A stretch of DNA of 12,914 nt from Bacteroidota bacterium (GCA_947497195.1 CANMGM010000037.1:1-12914); one strand, 5' to 3'. Counted from the stretch's first letter, positions 1 through 7,398 are shown. Notes: generated by a model from the sequence alone, not told the origin. Made by a program: numbers and translations.

Positions 1-2
1 AG

Positions 3-488
3 CCCTTATATAAAGAAGGAAGTTTTCCTGAAGATTACGAATTGTGGTTACACTGGCTCGAAAAGAATCCCGAAGGATTTGCAAAAATCAGTGATGACGT
101 TTTAGTCTGGCACGATTCCGGGCAGCGGCTTAGTCGAAATCATCCGGCATGCAACGAAGAGTCATTTACTCATTTGCGCCTCGTATACCTGATACGGTAT
201 TTAAGACTAAATCATAGCGACAAACCAATTCTAATTGCTGGGGTTGGCAAGAAAGCAAGAAGAAAAATTAGATTTTTGCAGGATGCGGGCATTAACATCA
301 AAGCCATTACAGATTTGTGCAAGCGAAATTTGGATGATTTGCAATTTATTGACTGGAATGATTTACCCGAACCCGGAAAGTTCTTTTTGGTGTCGCTCGT
401 ATCGAATCGAGGCTCATGGCGAGCAATAGAAGCACATCTGCATGCATTCAATTACCGCAATGAGATCGATTTTATACTGGGTGCATAA
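3..488 (+). CDS. Glycosyltransferase family 2 protein, 3' part only
   Basis: The frame is open from base 3, so the gene begins outside the window; only about the last 161 residues are present. The visible N-terminal part carries the FPEDYELWL motif, the late acidic motif of family 2 (GT-A fold) glycosyltransferases that sits near the acceptor site, followed by a conserved LVWHDSGQRLSR segment. The C-terminal half (from about base 223) is a separate module with a nucleotide-binding-like start, ILIAGVGKKARRKIRFL, and ends in EIDFILGA. Such a tail is familiar in Bacteroidota family 2 enzymes that build surface polysaccharide. The nucleotide-sugar-binding N-terminal half is not visible, so donor and acceptor cannot be guessed. 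It ends 17 bases from the convergent EVE-domain gene, with no clear terminator between them. Confidence 0.75.
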   Translation, partial: PLYKEGSFPEDYELWLHWLEKNPEGFAKISDDVLVWHDSGQRLSRNHPACNEESFTHLRLVYLIRYLRLNHSDKPILIAGVGKKARRKIRFLQDAGINIKAITDLCKRNLDDLQFIDWNDLPEPGKFFLVSLVSNRGSWRAIEAHLHAFNYRNEIDFILGA

Positions 489-505
489 CTCTTGAACAAC
501 ATCAA

Positions 506-913
506 TTACGCCATTCCCATGCCTACAATGCAATCAAATTCTTCGGCTTTTAAAGGCATAACGCTCAAGCGCCCCTGACGTATTAAGCCTATTTGCGACA
601 ATTCAGGTTTTGCTTTCATTTCAGACAGCGTAACGCTGCGTTTAAATGCCTTGTGCGGAGAAAGATCAACAACAACCCAGCGATGATCTTCGGTGGTGGG
701 ATCGGGATAATGTTCGCGAACAACATTGGCGATGCCAACCACTTCCATACCTTCGTTGCTGTGGTAGAACAAAACCAGGTCGCCTGTTTTCATGGCCATG
801 AGATTGTTTCGCGCCTGATAATTGCGTACACCATCCCAAAACGTTTTGCCATCCTGCTCGAAACGTTGCCAGGAATATTTAAATGGTTCAGATTTAACAA
901 GCCAGTAATTCAT
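506..913 (-). CDS. EVE domain-containing protein (THYN1-like)
   Basis: This 135-residue protein is a single EVE domain, a PUA-like fold that binds modified bases in DNA or RNA. The diagnostic blocks are all present: YWLVKSEP at the N-terminus, TFWDGVRNYQARNNL around residues 24-38, GDLVLFYHSN around 44-53, then VVGIANVVREHYPDPT. Its length matches stand-alone bacterial members. The ATG start at 913 lies 5 bases after the holA stop, so the two genes are almost certainly co-transcribed, with EVE second. The precise ligand in bacteria is not settled; a role in sensing or handling modified nucleotides is family knowledge and not something the sequence shows. Confidence 0.9.
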   Translation of the reverse strand: MNYWLVKSEPFKYSWQRFEQDGKTFWDGVRNYQARNNLMAMKTGDLVLFYHSNEGMEVVGIANVVREHYPDPTTEDHRWVVVDLSPHKAFKRSVTLSEMKAKPELSQIGLIRQGRLSVMPLKAEEFDCIVGMGMA

Positions 914-918
914 TTGGG

Positions 919-2007
919 TTAATGCACAATTTTAAATACGAGTTCCTTCATCAATTCACCCTGATCGGTCTGCGGTGTTCCCCATCCCTTGCTACGCATA
1001 TCATAATCGCGCAGGTGGTGAATAATTTTAATAACCTTTGCCGGATTGAAGTTTCGCGCTGCCGTTTCGTAGTCGCGCAAAAAGTACGGGTTAACACCCA
1101 TTGCCGAAGCAATGTCGCCGTGCGATGCATTGCCTTTTAACCAATGGTATTGCAAAACTTTGGCAAAATATCCCAGCAGCCCCGACAGCACCATCTGAAT
1201 AGGAAGCGCTTTTTCCTGCTGCCCCATGAAATAGGCAATGCGATTGGCTTTGAGCACGTTTCGCGTTGAAAGTGCCTTTTGCAACTCAAACAGGCCGTAT
1301 TCTTTACTCACACCAACAAGCAATTCCACATCCTTCTCGGTAAACTCGTAACCCGGTGCATGGTTAATCATGAGCTTCTGTGCTTCACCGGCTACTTTTT
1401 CGAGTTCATTGCCCAGCGATTCGGCAAGTAGAATAGCAGCACGTGCCTGAATGCGAAATCCTTTTTTCTGAAAATACTGCGCTGCCCATTCCGGAATTTT
1501 ATCTTCACGAAGCTTGACCGATTCCACTAAAATATGGTCTTTCGCCGCATCGTAAAAACTGCGCTTCTTCTTTTTACCTCCACTTTTCCCTTCTGCCGAT
1601 TTTTCTTCTTGCTCGGCATCGTCGCCTCCCGAAACTGCACGTTTGGCGATTTTCGTTCCTCTAAAAAAGAGCACGAGGATAGTCGTTTTATTCGGATTTT
1701 CGAGATACGGCACAAGTCGTTGGAATACATCCGGCCCTGGACGTTTCATAGCCTGCGCTTCCTTTACGATAGTTACCTGTACATCAGCCAGCATTGGAAA
1801 GCGGCGCGCGGCAACAATAACATCTTCGGGACTAACATCGGCTCCATACAACGTTGTGAAATTGAACTCCTTTTCGTCAACCGAGAGTACATTCTCTTCG
1901 ATATACTGTACAAGCTGATCGTTGTAATATGGTTCCTCCCCGTGAAAAATATATACAGGATGAAATTTTTTCGCCTTTAAGTCTTTAAATACTGCTTCAG
2001 GAGTCAC
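919..2007 (-). CDS. holA: DNA polymerase III subunit delta
   Basis: The 362-residue product is the delta subunit of the clamp loader, which opens the beta sliding clamp during loading. The N-terminus (KFHPVYIFHGEEPYYNDQL, residues 14-32) is the typical start of the AAA-like domain in Bacteroidota; a middle domain (about 165-245, with AILLAESLGNELEKVAGEAQKL) and the C-terminal collar domain (about 250-362) follow. The start is GTG at 2007; an in-frame TAA lies seven codons upstream and there is no ATG between. Between about residues 124 and 148 there is a highly charged stretch, acidic then lysine-rich (AEQEEKSAEG, then SGGKKKKRS), longer than I would expect in this linker. It heads a two-gene unit with the EVE-domain gene. 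Confidence 0.92.
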   Translation of the reverse strand: MTPEAVFKDLKAKKFHPVYIFHGEEPYYNDQLVQYIEENVLSVDEKEFNFTTLYGADVSPEDVIVAARRFPMLADVQVTIVKEAQAMKRPGPDVFQRLVPYLENPNKTTILVLFFRGTKIAKRAVSGGDDAEQEEKSAEGKSGGKKKKRSFYDAAKDHILVESVKLREDKIPEWAAQYFQKKGFRIQARAAILLAESLGNELEKVAGEAQKLMINHAPGYEFTEKDVELLVGVSKEYGLFELQKALSTRNVLKANRIAYFMGQQEKALPIQMVLSGLLGYFAKVLQYHWLKGNASHGDIASAMGVNPYFLRDYETAARNFNPAKVIKIIHHLRDYDMRSKGWGTPQTDQGELMKELVFKIVH

Positions 2008-2102
2008 GCCGCAAATTATCGAATTTTAGCATTGCAATTTAAGCGGCTTTCCGAATGTTCATATATTTTGAAAAGGGCTGCAGAAAGACAGAGTATCATA
2101 TG

Positions 2103-2765
2103 CTATTGCGCGATTTTCATGGCTTCGGGAACGGAATTTCTGCGCCAAAAAACAAGACAAATTATTGAGCCATCCACAAGTTTATGATTGGTTTCCACTT
2201 CAATCAATGGCAAACCGGGAAGATGTTTTTCGTGCGAGACAGAGAGGATACACCTTTCAGATTCAACTTGAATAGTTACATCCTTAAATCCCAAATATTG
2301 AGTAGTAATTGGGAACTGAAACTTATAGAAAGCCTCCTTCATGGCAAAGAGCAATGCGACACGATTTTGACGAAACTCCGGCTGCATCTGCTGAAGTTCG
2401 GCTAGTTCGGCATCCGTGCAGATTGAGTTCCACAAGGAGGGCGAAAAACGCGACACCTCTTCTATATCGAGACCCACAGAATAATAGCAATCTAATCTTG
2501 CGGCAACTGCACCGCAGAGCTTACGGCTGTGACTAATAGAGCCTACAATGCCTTCGGGCCAAATGGGCAATCGACCATCCATTAAAACCGCCTGCGGACT
2601 AATACCAAGTGCTTCCATGGCATTACGCGCGCAATACCGCCCAGTTGAGAAATCGAGCATACGTTGCGTTCCAAAAGCAACTGCATAGTCATTTTCCTTA
2701 TCCAGCAATGGATACATACTCTTTTCGCTCGTAAAAAATGAAGCGAAATCAGAAAGTTCGAGCAT
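2103..2765 (-). CDS. 4'-phosphopantetheinyl transferase, EntD-type
   Basis: The enzyme moves the phosphopantetheine arm of coenzyme A onto a serine of carrier proteins (acyl carrier protein or peptide carrier domains). Numbered from the ATG at 2765 the protein has 220 residues. An EntD-like front segment has STGRYCAR (about 40-47) and GSISHS (75-80); the metal-binding pair is in VGLDIEEV (Asp100, Glu102); the catalytic helix has MKEAFYK (Lys143, Glu144, Lys148). All expected catalytic residues are present. A TTG three codons upstream (2774) is possible but less likely. It is not in an obvious biosynthetic cluster, so it probably serves the fatty-acid carrier protein or a lipid or peptide pathway elsewhere. 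A broken small gene lies directly upstream on the same strand. Confidence 0.88.
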   Translation of the reverse strand: MLELSDFASFFTSEKSMYPLLDKENDYAVAFGTQRMLDFSTGRYCARNAMEALGISPQAVLMDGRLPIWPEGIVGSISHSRKLCGAVAARLDCYYSVGLDIEEVSRFSPSLWNSICTDAELAELQQMQPEFRQNRVALLFAMKEAFYKFQFPITTQYLGFKDVTIQVESERCILSVSHEKHLPGLPLIEVETNHKLVDGSIICLVFWRRNSVPEAMKIAQ

Positions 2766-2820
2766 ATGTAACAAGGAATTGAGGTTTTGTGAAATTGAGG
2801 TAATCGAAGCTCAAAACCGG

Positions 2821-3004
2821 TTGTTTTAGTTTAAATTCTTGCTGCAATTTAATTCGAGGTTTTTCGATGTTCCTGAAAAACTGCCTACTTCCATCAGCAT
2901 TAATAGGGTACAGTTTTGTATTTTCTTCAATTATCATGGTCACATGCAGCAGCGATTGAACCACCAACGATTAACGATTCGAAAATTTCATCATCTTTTT
3001 TCAT
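2821..3004 (-). pseudogene. Remnant of a small Bacteroidota protein with internal deletion and frameshift
   Basis: From an ATG at 3004 the minus strand reads MKKDDEIFESLIVGGSIAAA, which looks like a genuine protein start leading into a Gly/Ala-rich (glycine-zipper-like) segment, but it stops at a TGA at 2927-2929 after 25 residues. One frame over, from about 2937, it continues with MIIEENTKLYPINADGSRQ, then FRNIEKPRIKLQQEFKLK, ending near 2824. I recall small Bacteroidota proteins of about 100 residues joining these two ends around a Gly/Ala-rich middle, with the chain ending just after FKLK. If so, the middle is deleted, the frame is shifted, and the old stop may be the CAA codon at 2821-2823. 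The downstream frame stays open to 2749, overlapping the transferase start. The family match is from memory; the broken reading frame is visible. Confidence 0.45.
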
Positions 3005-3123
3005 ACGGCTAATTTAATCTCATTATTTCTATTTCTTCAATTAAAACAAATTCAAGGTCTCAAGCATCCGTCAATATGTGTTTGATTTTCATTTTAGATG
3101 CGATTCGCGTCGGTTCTTCGTGT

Positions 3124-3160
3124 CGAATTTCAGAATGTCGAAAATTCGTGTCTATATTTG
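3124..3160 (+). promoter_or_regulatory. Probable cdaA promoter with a possible operator
   Basis: A perfect Bacteroidota -7 box TATATTTG lies at 3153-3160, with a weak -33 match TTTC at 3128-3131 (21-base spacer). The spacer region holds an inverted repeat, CGAATTT at 3124-3130 and AAATTCG at 3142-3148, where a regulator could sit. TTCGTGTC also occurs twice, at 3117-3124 and 3145-3152. The -7 box ends only four bases before the ATG at 3165. Confidence 0.55.
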
Positions 3161-3164
3161 AAAC

Positions 3165-3941
3165 ATGAGCGCACAGTTGCTTTTCATTCAACCCGGTTGG
3201 CTTGATGCTGTAGATATAATTATCGTAGCCATTCTGCTCTATCAACTGTATCAACTGGTTAGGGGCACGGCAGCGATAAATATATTTCTCGGCGTGTTGC
3301 TTTTTTATCTGTTATGGCTTTTTGTAAAAGCGCTGAATATGCAATTGCTAGCCACCATTCTCGGGCAATTTATAGGCGTGGGAGCATTGGCGCTGATTGT
3401 TGTTTTTCAACAGGAAATTCGGCGGTTTCTCTTGGTGATTGGTTCGCGGGGATTGTTGAACAGAGAAAACTTCAGAAGCCTATCTTCGGCGCGTTATGGA
3501 TTGTTGCACGCAGAGGTAATCGTAAGTGCCTGCCAGCGCATGGCATTGCAGAAATGCGGGGCGTTGATTGTTTTGGGGCGAAAATCGGATTTGAAGTATT
3601 ACATCAATACGGGTGAGCGGGTCGACTCTGAACTAACATCGAGCATGCTCGAATCGATTTTTTTCAAAAACAATCCGCTGCACGATGGCGCAGTTATAAT
3701 TCTCGATAACCGAATCAAAGCGGCCAAATGTGTGTTGCCCTTAACCGAAAACACGGTTTTCCCCCTTCAGTTGGGCTTGAGACATCGGGCGGCCGTAGGC
3801 ATCAGCGAGCAATCAGACGCTGTTGCGCTCGTAGTATCTGAACAAACCGGTGAGATATCCTTGGCCCGCAATGGCGCCCTTCGAACGAATGTTAGTCCGA
3901 AAACCTTGAAGGATATTTTAACAGAAGAATTCTCTGAATAG
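3165..3941 (+). CDS. cdaA: Diadenylate cyclase CdaA
   Basis: This 258-residue membrane enzyme makes cyclic di-AMP from two ATP. Three hydrophobic helices fill the N-terminus (about 12-32, 38-56 and 60-82), followed by a linker helix and the DAC domain. The two hallmark active-site motifs are intact: DGA in NPLHDGAVIIL (Asp174-Ala176) and RHR in LGLRHRAAVGISE (Arg206-Arg208). Length and layout are those of the standard CdaA/DacA class. In many genomes a YbbR-type regulator (cdaR) or folP is next to it; neither is present here, so the gene appears to stand alone. The ATG at 3165 lies just after a strong -7 box, so the messenger may have almost no leader, or a second promoter further upstream is used. 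Confidence 0.95.
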   Translation: MSAQLLFIQPGWLDAVDIIIVAILLYQLYQLVRGTAAINIFLGVLLFYLLWLFVKALNMQLLATILGQFIGVGALALIVVFQQEIRRFLLVIGSRGLLNRENFRSLSSARYGLLHAEVIVSACQRMALQKCGALIVLGRKSDLKYYINTGERVDSELTSSMLESIFFKNNPLHDGAVIILDNRIKAAKCVLPLTENTVFPLQLGLRHRAAVGISEQSDAVALVVSEQTGEISLARNGALRTNVSPKTLKDILTEEFSE

Positions 3942-4227
3942 CCGGAAATAAGGCGTTGGAGATCTTAAACCTACAATAGCTAAGCTTTAGAGGGTTCTGA
4001 CGAAGGATGAAGTATCGGAGAATGAAGAATGTGAATTGAAATCTTCGTTTTCATATTCAATATTGGGATTAACTCGCCCCCAGAACCCAAACTAAGATTT
4101 TGAGACTTTGCGAAGGAGCGAAACGACTTACACCTTGAAAAATGTTAATTCCTACAGGTAAAACTACTTTTTACAAGGCCGCTGTTACTCTAACTACACG
4201 CTTTGCGAGAACAATTCCCTAAAACAA
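3942..4227. other. Gene-poor stretch between cdaA and the tRNA-Asp terminator
   Basis: No convincing coding frame is visible on either strand. An 8-base inverted repeat, GGGTTCTG at 3992-3999 and CAGAACCC at 4081-4088, spans about 80 bases but does not extend further, and no T-run follows it. I see no clear terminator for cdaA and no riboswitch-like structure. Confidence 0.5.
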
Positions 4228-4257
4228 AAAACCCCAAGAAATTCAAGGGGTTTCATT
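4228..4257 (-). terminator. Intrinsic terminator of tRNA-Asp
   Basis: On the minus strand AAACCCC, an 11-base loop and GGGGTTT form a 7-base-pair stem followed by a run of T, about ten bases beyond the tRNA 3' end. On the plus strand the hairpin is followed by TTTCATTTTT, so it may also stop readthrough from cdaA. Confidence 0.75.
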
Positions 4258-4266
4258 TTTAAGTTG

Positions 4267-4340
4267 CGGTCCGGACGGGACTCGAACCCGCGACCTCCGC
4301 CGTGACAGGGCGGCATTCTAACCAACTGAACTACCGGACC
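4267..4340 (-). tRNA. tRNA-Asp (anticodon GTC)
   Basis: The minus strand folds as a standard cloverleaf. The acceptor stem is GGTCCGG with CCGGACC and a G discriminator. The D arm begins TAGTTCAGTTGGTTAGAA. The anticodon arm is CCGCC-CTGTCAC-GGCGG with anticodon GTC, and the T arm contains GGGTTCGAGTCCC. The 3' CCA is not encoded (the next bases are CAA). The gene stands alone between its own promoter and terminator. Confidence 0.97.
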
Positions 4341-4369
4341 AAAAATGCACAATCGCACATTTGGGAGGG

Positions 4370-4400
4370 CAAAAATACAGATTAATTGATATGCTCCAAA
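4370..4400 (-). promoter_or_regulatory. Promoter of tRNA-Asp
   Basis: On the minus strand TTTG (4400-4397) and TATTTTTG (4377-4370) are separated by exactly 19 bases, a full match to the Bacteroidota -33/-7 consensus. Transcription would start about 20-25 bases before the mature tRNA end. This site is good support for the host assignment. Confidence 0.72.
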
Positions 4401-4459
4401 CATTCGATTGAAATTTCTGTCAGATTTTCACCATGATTTTGATAAACAAGCGCTAAGGA

Positions 4460-4490
4460 TTTGTAAACACCCGTTATCGCTATCAATTTG
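4460..4490 (+). promoter_or_regulatory. Probable promoter of the ceramidase-family gene
   Basis: TTTG at 4460-4463 and TCAATTTG at 4483-4490 (one mismatch to TAnnTTTG) are 19 bases apart. The expected transcript start, near 4495, gives a leader of about 25 bases to the ATG at 4522. Confidence 0.6.
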
Positions 4491-4521
4491 AACCTTAAAT
4501 TTACCGCCATAATTGGAATCC

Positions 4522-6228
4522 ATGCTGGCAGGAGTTGCAAAGGTTAAGGTTGTTTTTCGCACTAGGCAGGTGCATTTGTACGGCTATGGCCGACTTTCGC
4601 ACAAAGCAGTTGGTGCAGAAACAGATCTGTTTGCCCGCGCCTTTATTTTTCGACAAGAGAACCGCCAAATCGCCTTTCTGATTCTCGAAACCTATCTCGT
4701 TTCGCACCATCTGAAGGTAGAGATCCTTACCCGATTGTTGCAAAAAAATCAGACAACAGAACTGCGTTTAGATAACCTCATGCTGTGTGCACAAAATACA
4801 CACAGCGCACCCGGTGGCGTTTCGCACTATGCCATGCACAACTTAAGCTGCGGAGGGTTTAACCGCATGGCATTCGAAGCATATGCCGAAGCCGGAGCCG
4901 AAGCGCTTCAGAAAGCAGAAAAGGATCTTGAAGATGCTACATTGTACTTAAATGCAGGCGAATTAGACCTAGATACTGATGTGGCCTTTAACCGCTCGCT
5001 CGAAGCATACAATACAAATCCCGAGGTTCAGCAGCAAGACGAAAACAATACACACCGCGCCATCGATCGTTTGATGAAACAAATACGCATCGCCGGCAAG
5101 AAAGGAAATAAAGGATTAATCAACTGGTTTGGTGTACAGGGTACATCCATCGGCCTTGATAACGATAAAATACACTCCGACAATAAAGGATATGCGGCAT
5201 CCTTGCTCGAGAGCGACCAAGCCGATGAAGCCAATTTCGTTGGTGGCTTTGCCTGTGAAGCCTGTGCCGATGTGTCGCCCAATTACCACGGACGTTCAAA
5301 ATGGTGGCCTCGCGGCAGGTATGAAGACCCGTTCAAGAGTGCTTACTTCAATGGATTTCAGCAATTTGAACGCAGTAAATCGTTACTCGAGAACGACGAC
5401 GATCAGATACCGCTTAACCATACACTCGATTATACGATGGAGTTCGTTAATCTGGCCACGGTTCCCTGTGCACCCGAGTTTACGCCCAACCATACGCCTG
5501 TTTTTTGCGGGCAGGCGGCGGCCGGACTTGCATTGCTCGATGGTTCACCAGTCGATAATCCGGGCATTGATGCCGTTAGTACTGCACTCCTTTCATCGTG
5601 GGTAAAATACCGTAATTTCCTACGCAAAGTGCCGGTGATTAGCAGTAAGACATCGCGCAGTGAATTCCGTAAATTGCTCGATGCACATGGCCCTAAACGT
5701 ATCCTCGCTGAGTTGCACGAAAAAAAGGTGCTGGGATTTAAAAACCTCAATAAAGTGCCACTTCCACCATCATTATCGGACGTTGGCGACGAATTAAAAC
5801 GACAATACAATGCCCGTGCGCTTCAAGAAAACACATGGTTTCCGGCAATTGTTCCCTTGCAGATTTTTATTTTGGGCGACATTGCCATTGTCGGATATCC
5901 TGGTGAAATTACAACCGTAGCTGCAATTCGTTTAAAGAAGAGTCTTTTACACCGGCTGCATCACCGCGGCATCATCGACGTGATTATTACAAGCAATGCG
6001 AACGAATACATTGGCTACACGACCACATTCGAGGAATACCAAGAGCCTACCTATGAACGCGGCATGAATTTTTTCGGGCAGTATACCCTGGCGGCGATGC
6101 AAACCGCTTTTAACAATCTGGCAGCCGACTTACTAAAGCCTGAACAAATCAGAAATAAAGTAACAGTGCTTGAACCGCCTGCATTCTCATCGGCAGAACT
6201 CAACGCCCGATCATGTGCCTCCAAATAA
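4522..6228 (+). CDS. Neutral/alkaline ceramidase family protein with altered metal ligands
   Basis: Family members cut the amide bond of ceramide, releasing sphingoid base and fatty acid. Typical blocks occur in order (residues counted from the TTG at 4513, three before the ATG): NTHSAPGGVSHY (95-106), NRSLEAYNTNP (160-170), INWFGVQGTS (203-212), SDNKGYA (222-228), ADVSPN (252-257, Ser255 matching the nucleophile), GDIAIVGYPGEITT (455-468, Glu465), and NEYIGYTTTFEEYQEPTYE (497-515). Glu465 and Tyr502 match two zinc ligands of the Pseudomonas enzyme. The histidines I expect in THTHSGPGG and VHGTS are Asn95 and Gln209 here. The protein is shorter than the roughly 670-residue enzymes, lacking most of the C-terminal domain, and I see no signal peptide. 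A TAA directly precedes the TTG; I prefer the ATG. Confidence 0.88.
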   Translation: MLAGVAKVKVVFRTRQVHLYGYGRLSHKAVGAETDLFARAFIFRQENRQIAFLILETYLVSHHLKVEILTRLLQKNQTTELRLDNLMLCAQNTHSAPGGVSHYAMHNLSCGGFNRMAFEAYAEAGAEALQKAEKDLEDATLYLNAGELDLDTDVAFNRSLEAYNTNPEVQQQDENNTHRAIDRLMKQIRIAGKKGNKGLINWFGVQGTSIGLDNDKIHSDNKGYAASLLESDQADEANFVGGFACEACADVSPNYHGRSKWWPRGRYEDPFKSAYFNGFQQFERSKSLLENDDDQIPLNHTLDYTMEFVNLATVPCAPEFTPNHTPVFCGQAAAGLALLDGSPVDNPGIDAVSTALLSSWVKYRNFLRKVPVISSKTSRSEFRKLLDAHGPKRILAELHEKKVLGFKNLNKVPLPPSLSDVGDELKRQYNARALQENTWFPAIVPLQIFILGDIAIVGYPGEITTVAAIRLKKSLLHRLHHRGIIDVIITSNANEYIGYTTTFEEYQEPTYERGMNFFGQYTLAAMQTAFNNLAADLLKPEQIRNKVTVLEPPAFSSAELNARSCASK

Positions 6229-6236
6229 ATTTCCCT

Positions 6237-6572
6237 ATGCAAGCCAAATTTGCCCTTTCGGTATTGAAGATTTTCGGCTCTATTGCTTTAGTGCTGATTC
6301 TCCTCATGCCCCCCGCATTAGCTCAATCTAATCTTTGGTACAAAGGAAAAGTAGTTCGCAGCAAGGGTACATGCACATGGCTCATTCTCATTACCGATAC
6401 AAATGACGAATCGTTTCGCGGAAAGCTAATTTTACCCACAGGCGATTACCCCGAGTTATTTCAAAAGCGCGGAACACGACTTCTGTTCGAAATGCATCCG
6501 CTGCGACAGCCTGTTCCCGAAGGCTGTAAAGCAAACGTGGTGGCATCCATAGTAAATCCCGCAAAGGATTAA
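6237..6572 (+). CDS. Small secreted protein of unknown function
   Basis: I do not recognise this 111-residue protein. It opens with a clear Sec signal peptide: a short basic start, a long hydrophobic core (about residues 10-27) and PALA-QS, giving a likely cut after residue 29. The mature part of about 80 residues has alternating hydrophobic stretches suggestive of a small beta fold (WYKGKVV, TWLILIT, RGKLILPTGDYP, RLLFEMHPL) and only two cysteines (46 and 97), which could form a disulfide in the periplasm. The ATG at 6237 is 8 bases after the ceramidase-family stop, so the pair is probably translated from one messenger. An upstream in-frame ATG at 6213 would overlap that gene and spoil the signal peptide. 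It ends 10 bases from the convergent SDR gene. Confidence 0.75.
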   Translation: MQAKFALSVLKIFGSIALVLILLMPPALAQSNLWYKGKVVRSKGTCTWLILITDTNDESFRGKLILPTGDYPELFQKRGTRLLFEMHPLRQPVPEGCKANVVASIVNPAKD

Positions 6573-6582
6573 CGATTCGCAT

Positions 6583-7398
6583 TTAGGTTAAAGGAGAATC
6601 TTTCTCGTCTTTAACATGCTTGTAAACTTGCTGATCGACCCAAGCCGGAAAAAATTTATTGAGCCATAAGGTAAGAAACGCCGTACGCGACATGAGCATA
6701 TAAGATCGCCTGTTTTTGATGGCTTTATAAATACCCTTTGCGACCTTTTCGGGCGAAAGAGAATTGGCTTCGTCTTTATGCGAAACGCCTTGCTGGTTTC
6801 CTTTGCCGTCGACCATGGCATTGCGGATATTGGTAGCGGTAAAGCCGGGACGGGCGATTAAAACATGCAGACCGGTTTTCAGGTTTTCGATGCGCAATGT
6901 TTCCAGAAACCCCTCGAGTGCAAATTTCGAAGCTGAATAGGCGCTGCGAGTGGGCAATCCTTTGTAGCCAGCAACCGACGATATTCCTACAACCGAACCT
7001 TTGTTTTTGAGCAATTCGGGCATTGCATAATGCGTGCAATGCACAGCGCCCCAGAAATTGACATCCATAATACGATGCATCACGGTGGGTTCAACCTTTC
7101 CAAAAAGGGCACGCATCGTAACTCCTGCGTTGTTGATTAAAACATGTAGCGTTCCAAATTGCGCGATGGTTGACTCTACGATGCGTCTACATTCAGCTTC
7201 AACACTCACATCGGCCTGCAAAATAAGCACTTGCAAGTCGTTGGCCTTCAACTCATGTTTCAATTGCTGCAATTTATCGAACGAACGTGCTGCCAGACTC
7301 AATCTGTAGCCCTGTGCAAAGTAAACCTTCGCCAGCTCAAGTCCGATACCGGAGGATGCACCGGTAATTAAAACAACATTGCCTGTATTCAATTGCAA
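6583..7398 (-). CDS. Short-chain dehydrogenase/reductase, classical SDR
   Basis: This 271-residue NAD(P)-dependent oxidoreductase has every classical SDR landmark: TGASSGIG (12-19) for the cofactor, Asp63 in LQADVS, NNAG (89-92), Asn114, catalytic Ser141, and YSASK with Tyr154 and Lys158, then RPGF (183-186). The basic AARS (36-39) favours NADP(H). The C-terminus (about 230-262) is hydrophobic and aromatic, which could touch membrane or a lipid substrate. The start is TTG at 7398; no ATG lies before the glycine-rich motif and a stop lies just upstream. It is divergent from the GNAT-type acyltransferase and converges on the ceramidase unit. In this setting reduction of 3-ketosphinganine or another keto-lipid is a reasonable guess, but motifs alone do not give the substrate. 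Confidence 0.93.
   Translation of the reverse strand: MQLNTGNVVLITGASSGIGLELAKVYFAQGYRLSLAARSFDKLQQLKHELKANDLQVLILQADVSVEAECRRIVESTIAQFGTLHVLINNAGVTMRALFGKVEPTVMHRIMDVNFWGAVHCTHYAMPELLKNKGSVVGISSVAGYKGLPTRSAYSASKFALEGFLETLRIENLKTGLHVLIARPGFTATNIRNAMVDGKGNQQGVSHKDEANSLSPEKVAKGIYKAIKNRRSYMLMSRTAFLTLWLNKFFPAWVDQQVYKHVKDEKDSPLT

Noticed and set aside
1534..1980. Plus-strand open frame of 148 codons
   Set aside because: It is antisense to holA, which has clear domain matches; the antisense protein is not recognisable.
3992..4088. Inverted repeat GGGTTCTG/CAGAACCC as a terminator or riboswitch
   Set aside because: Only 8 bases pair across an 80-base loop, with no T-run and no further pairing.
4194..4403. 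Minus-strand open frame of 69 codons
   Set aside because: It covers the tRNA-Asp gene, its promoter and its terminator, and the protein has no family resemblance.
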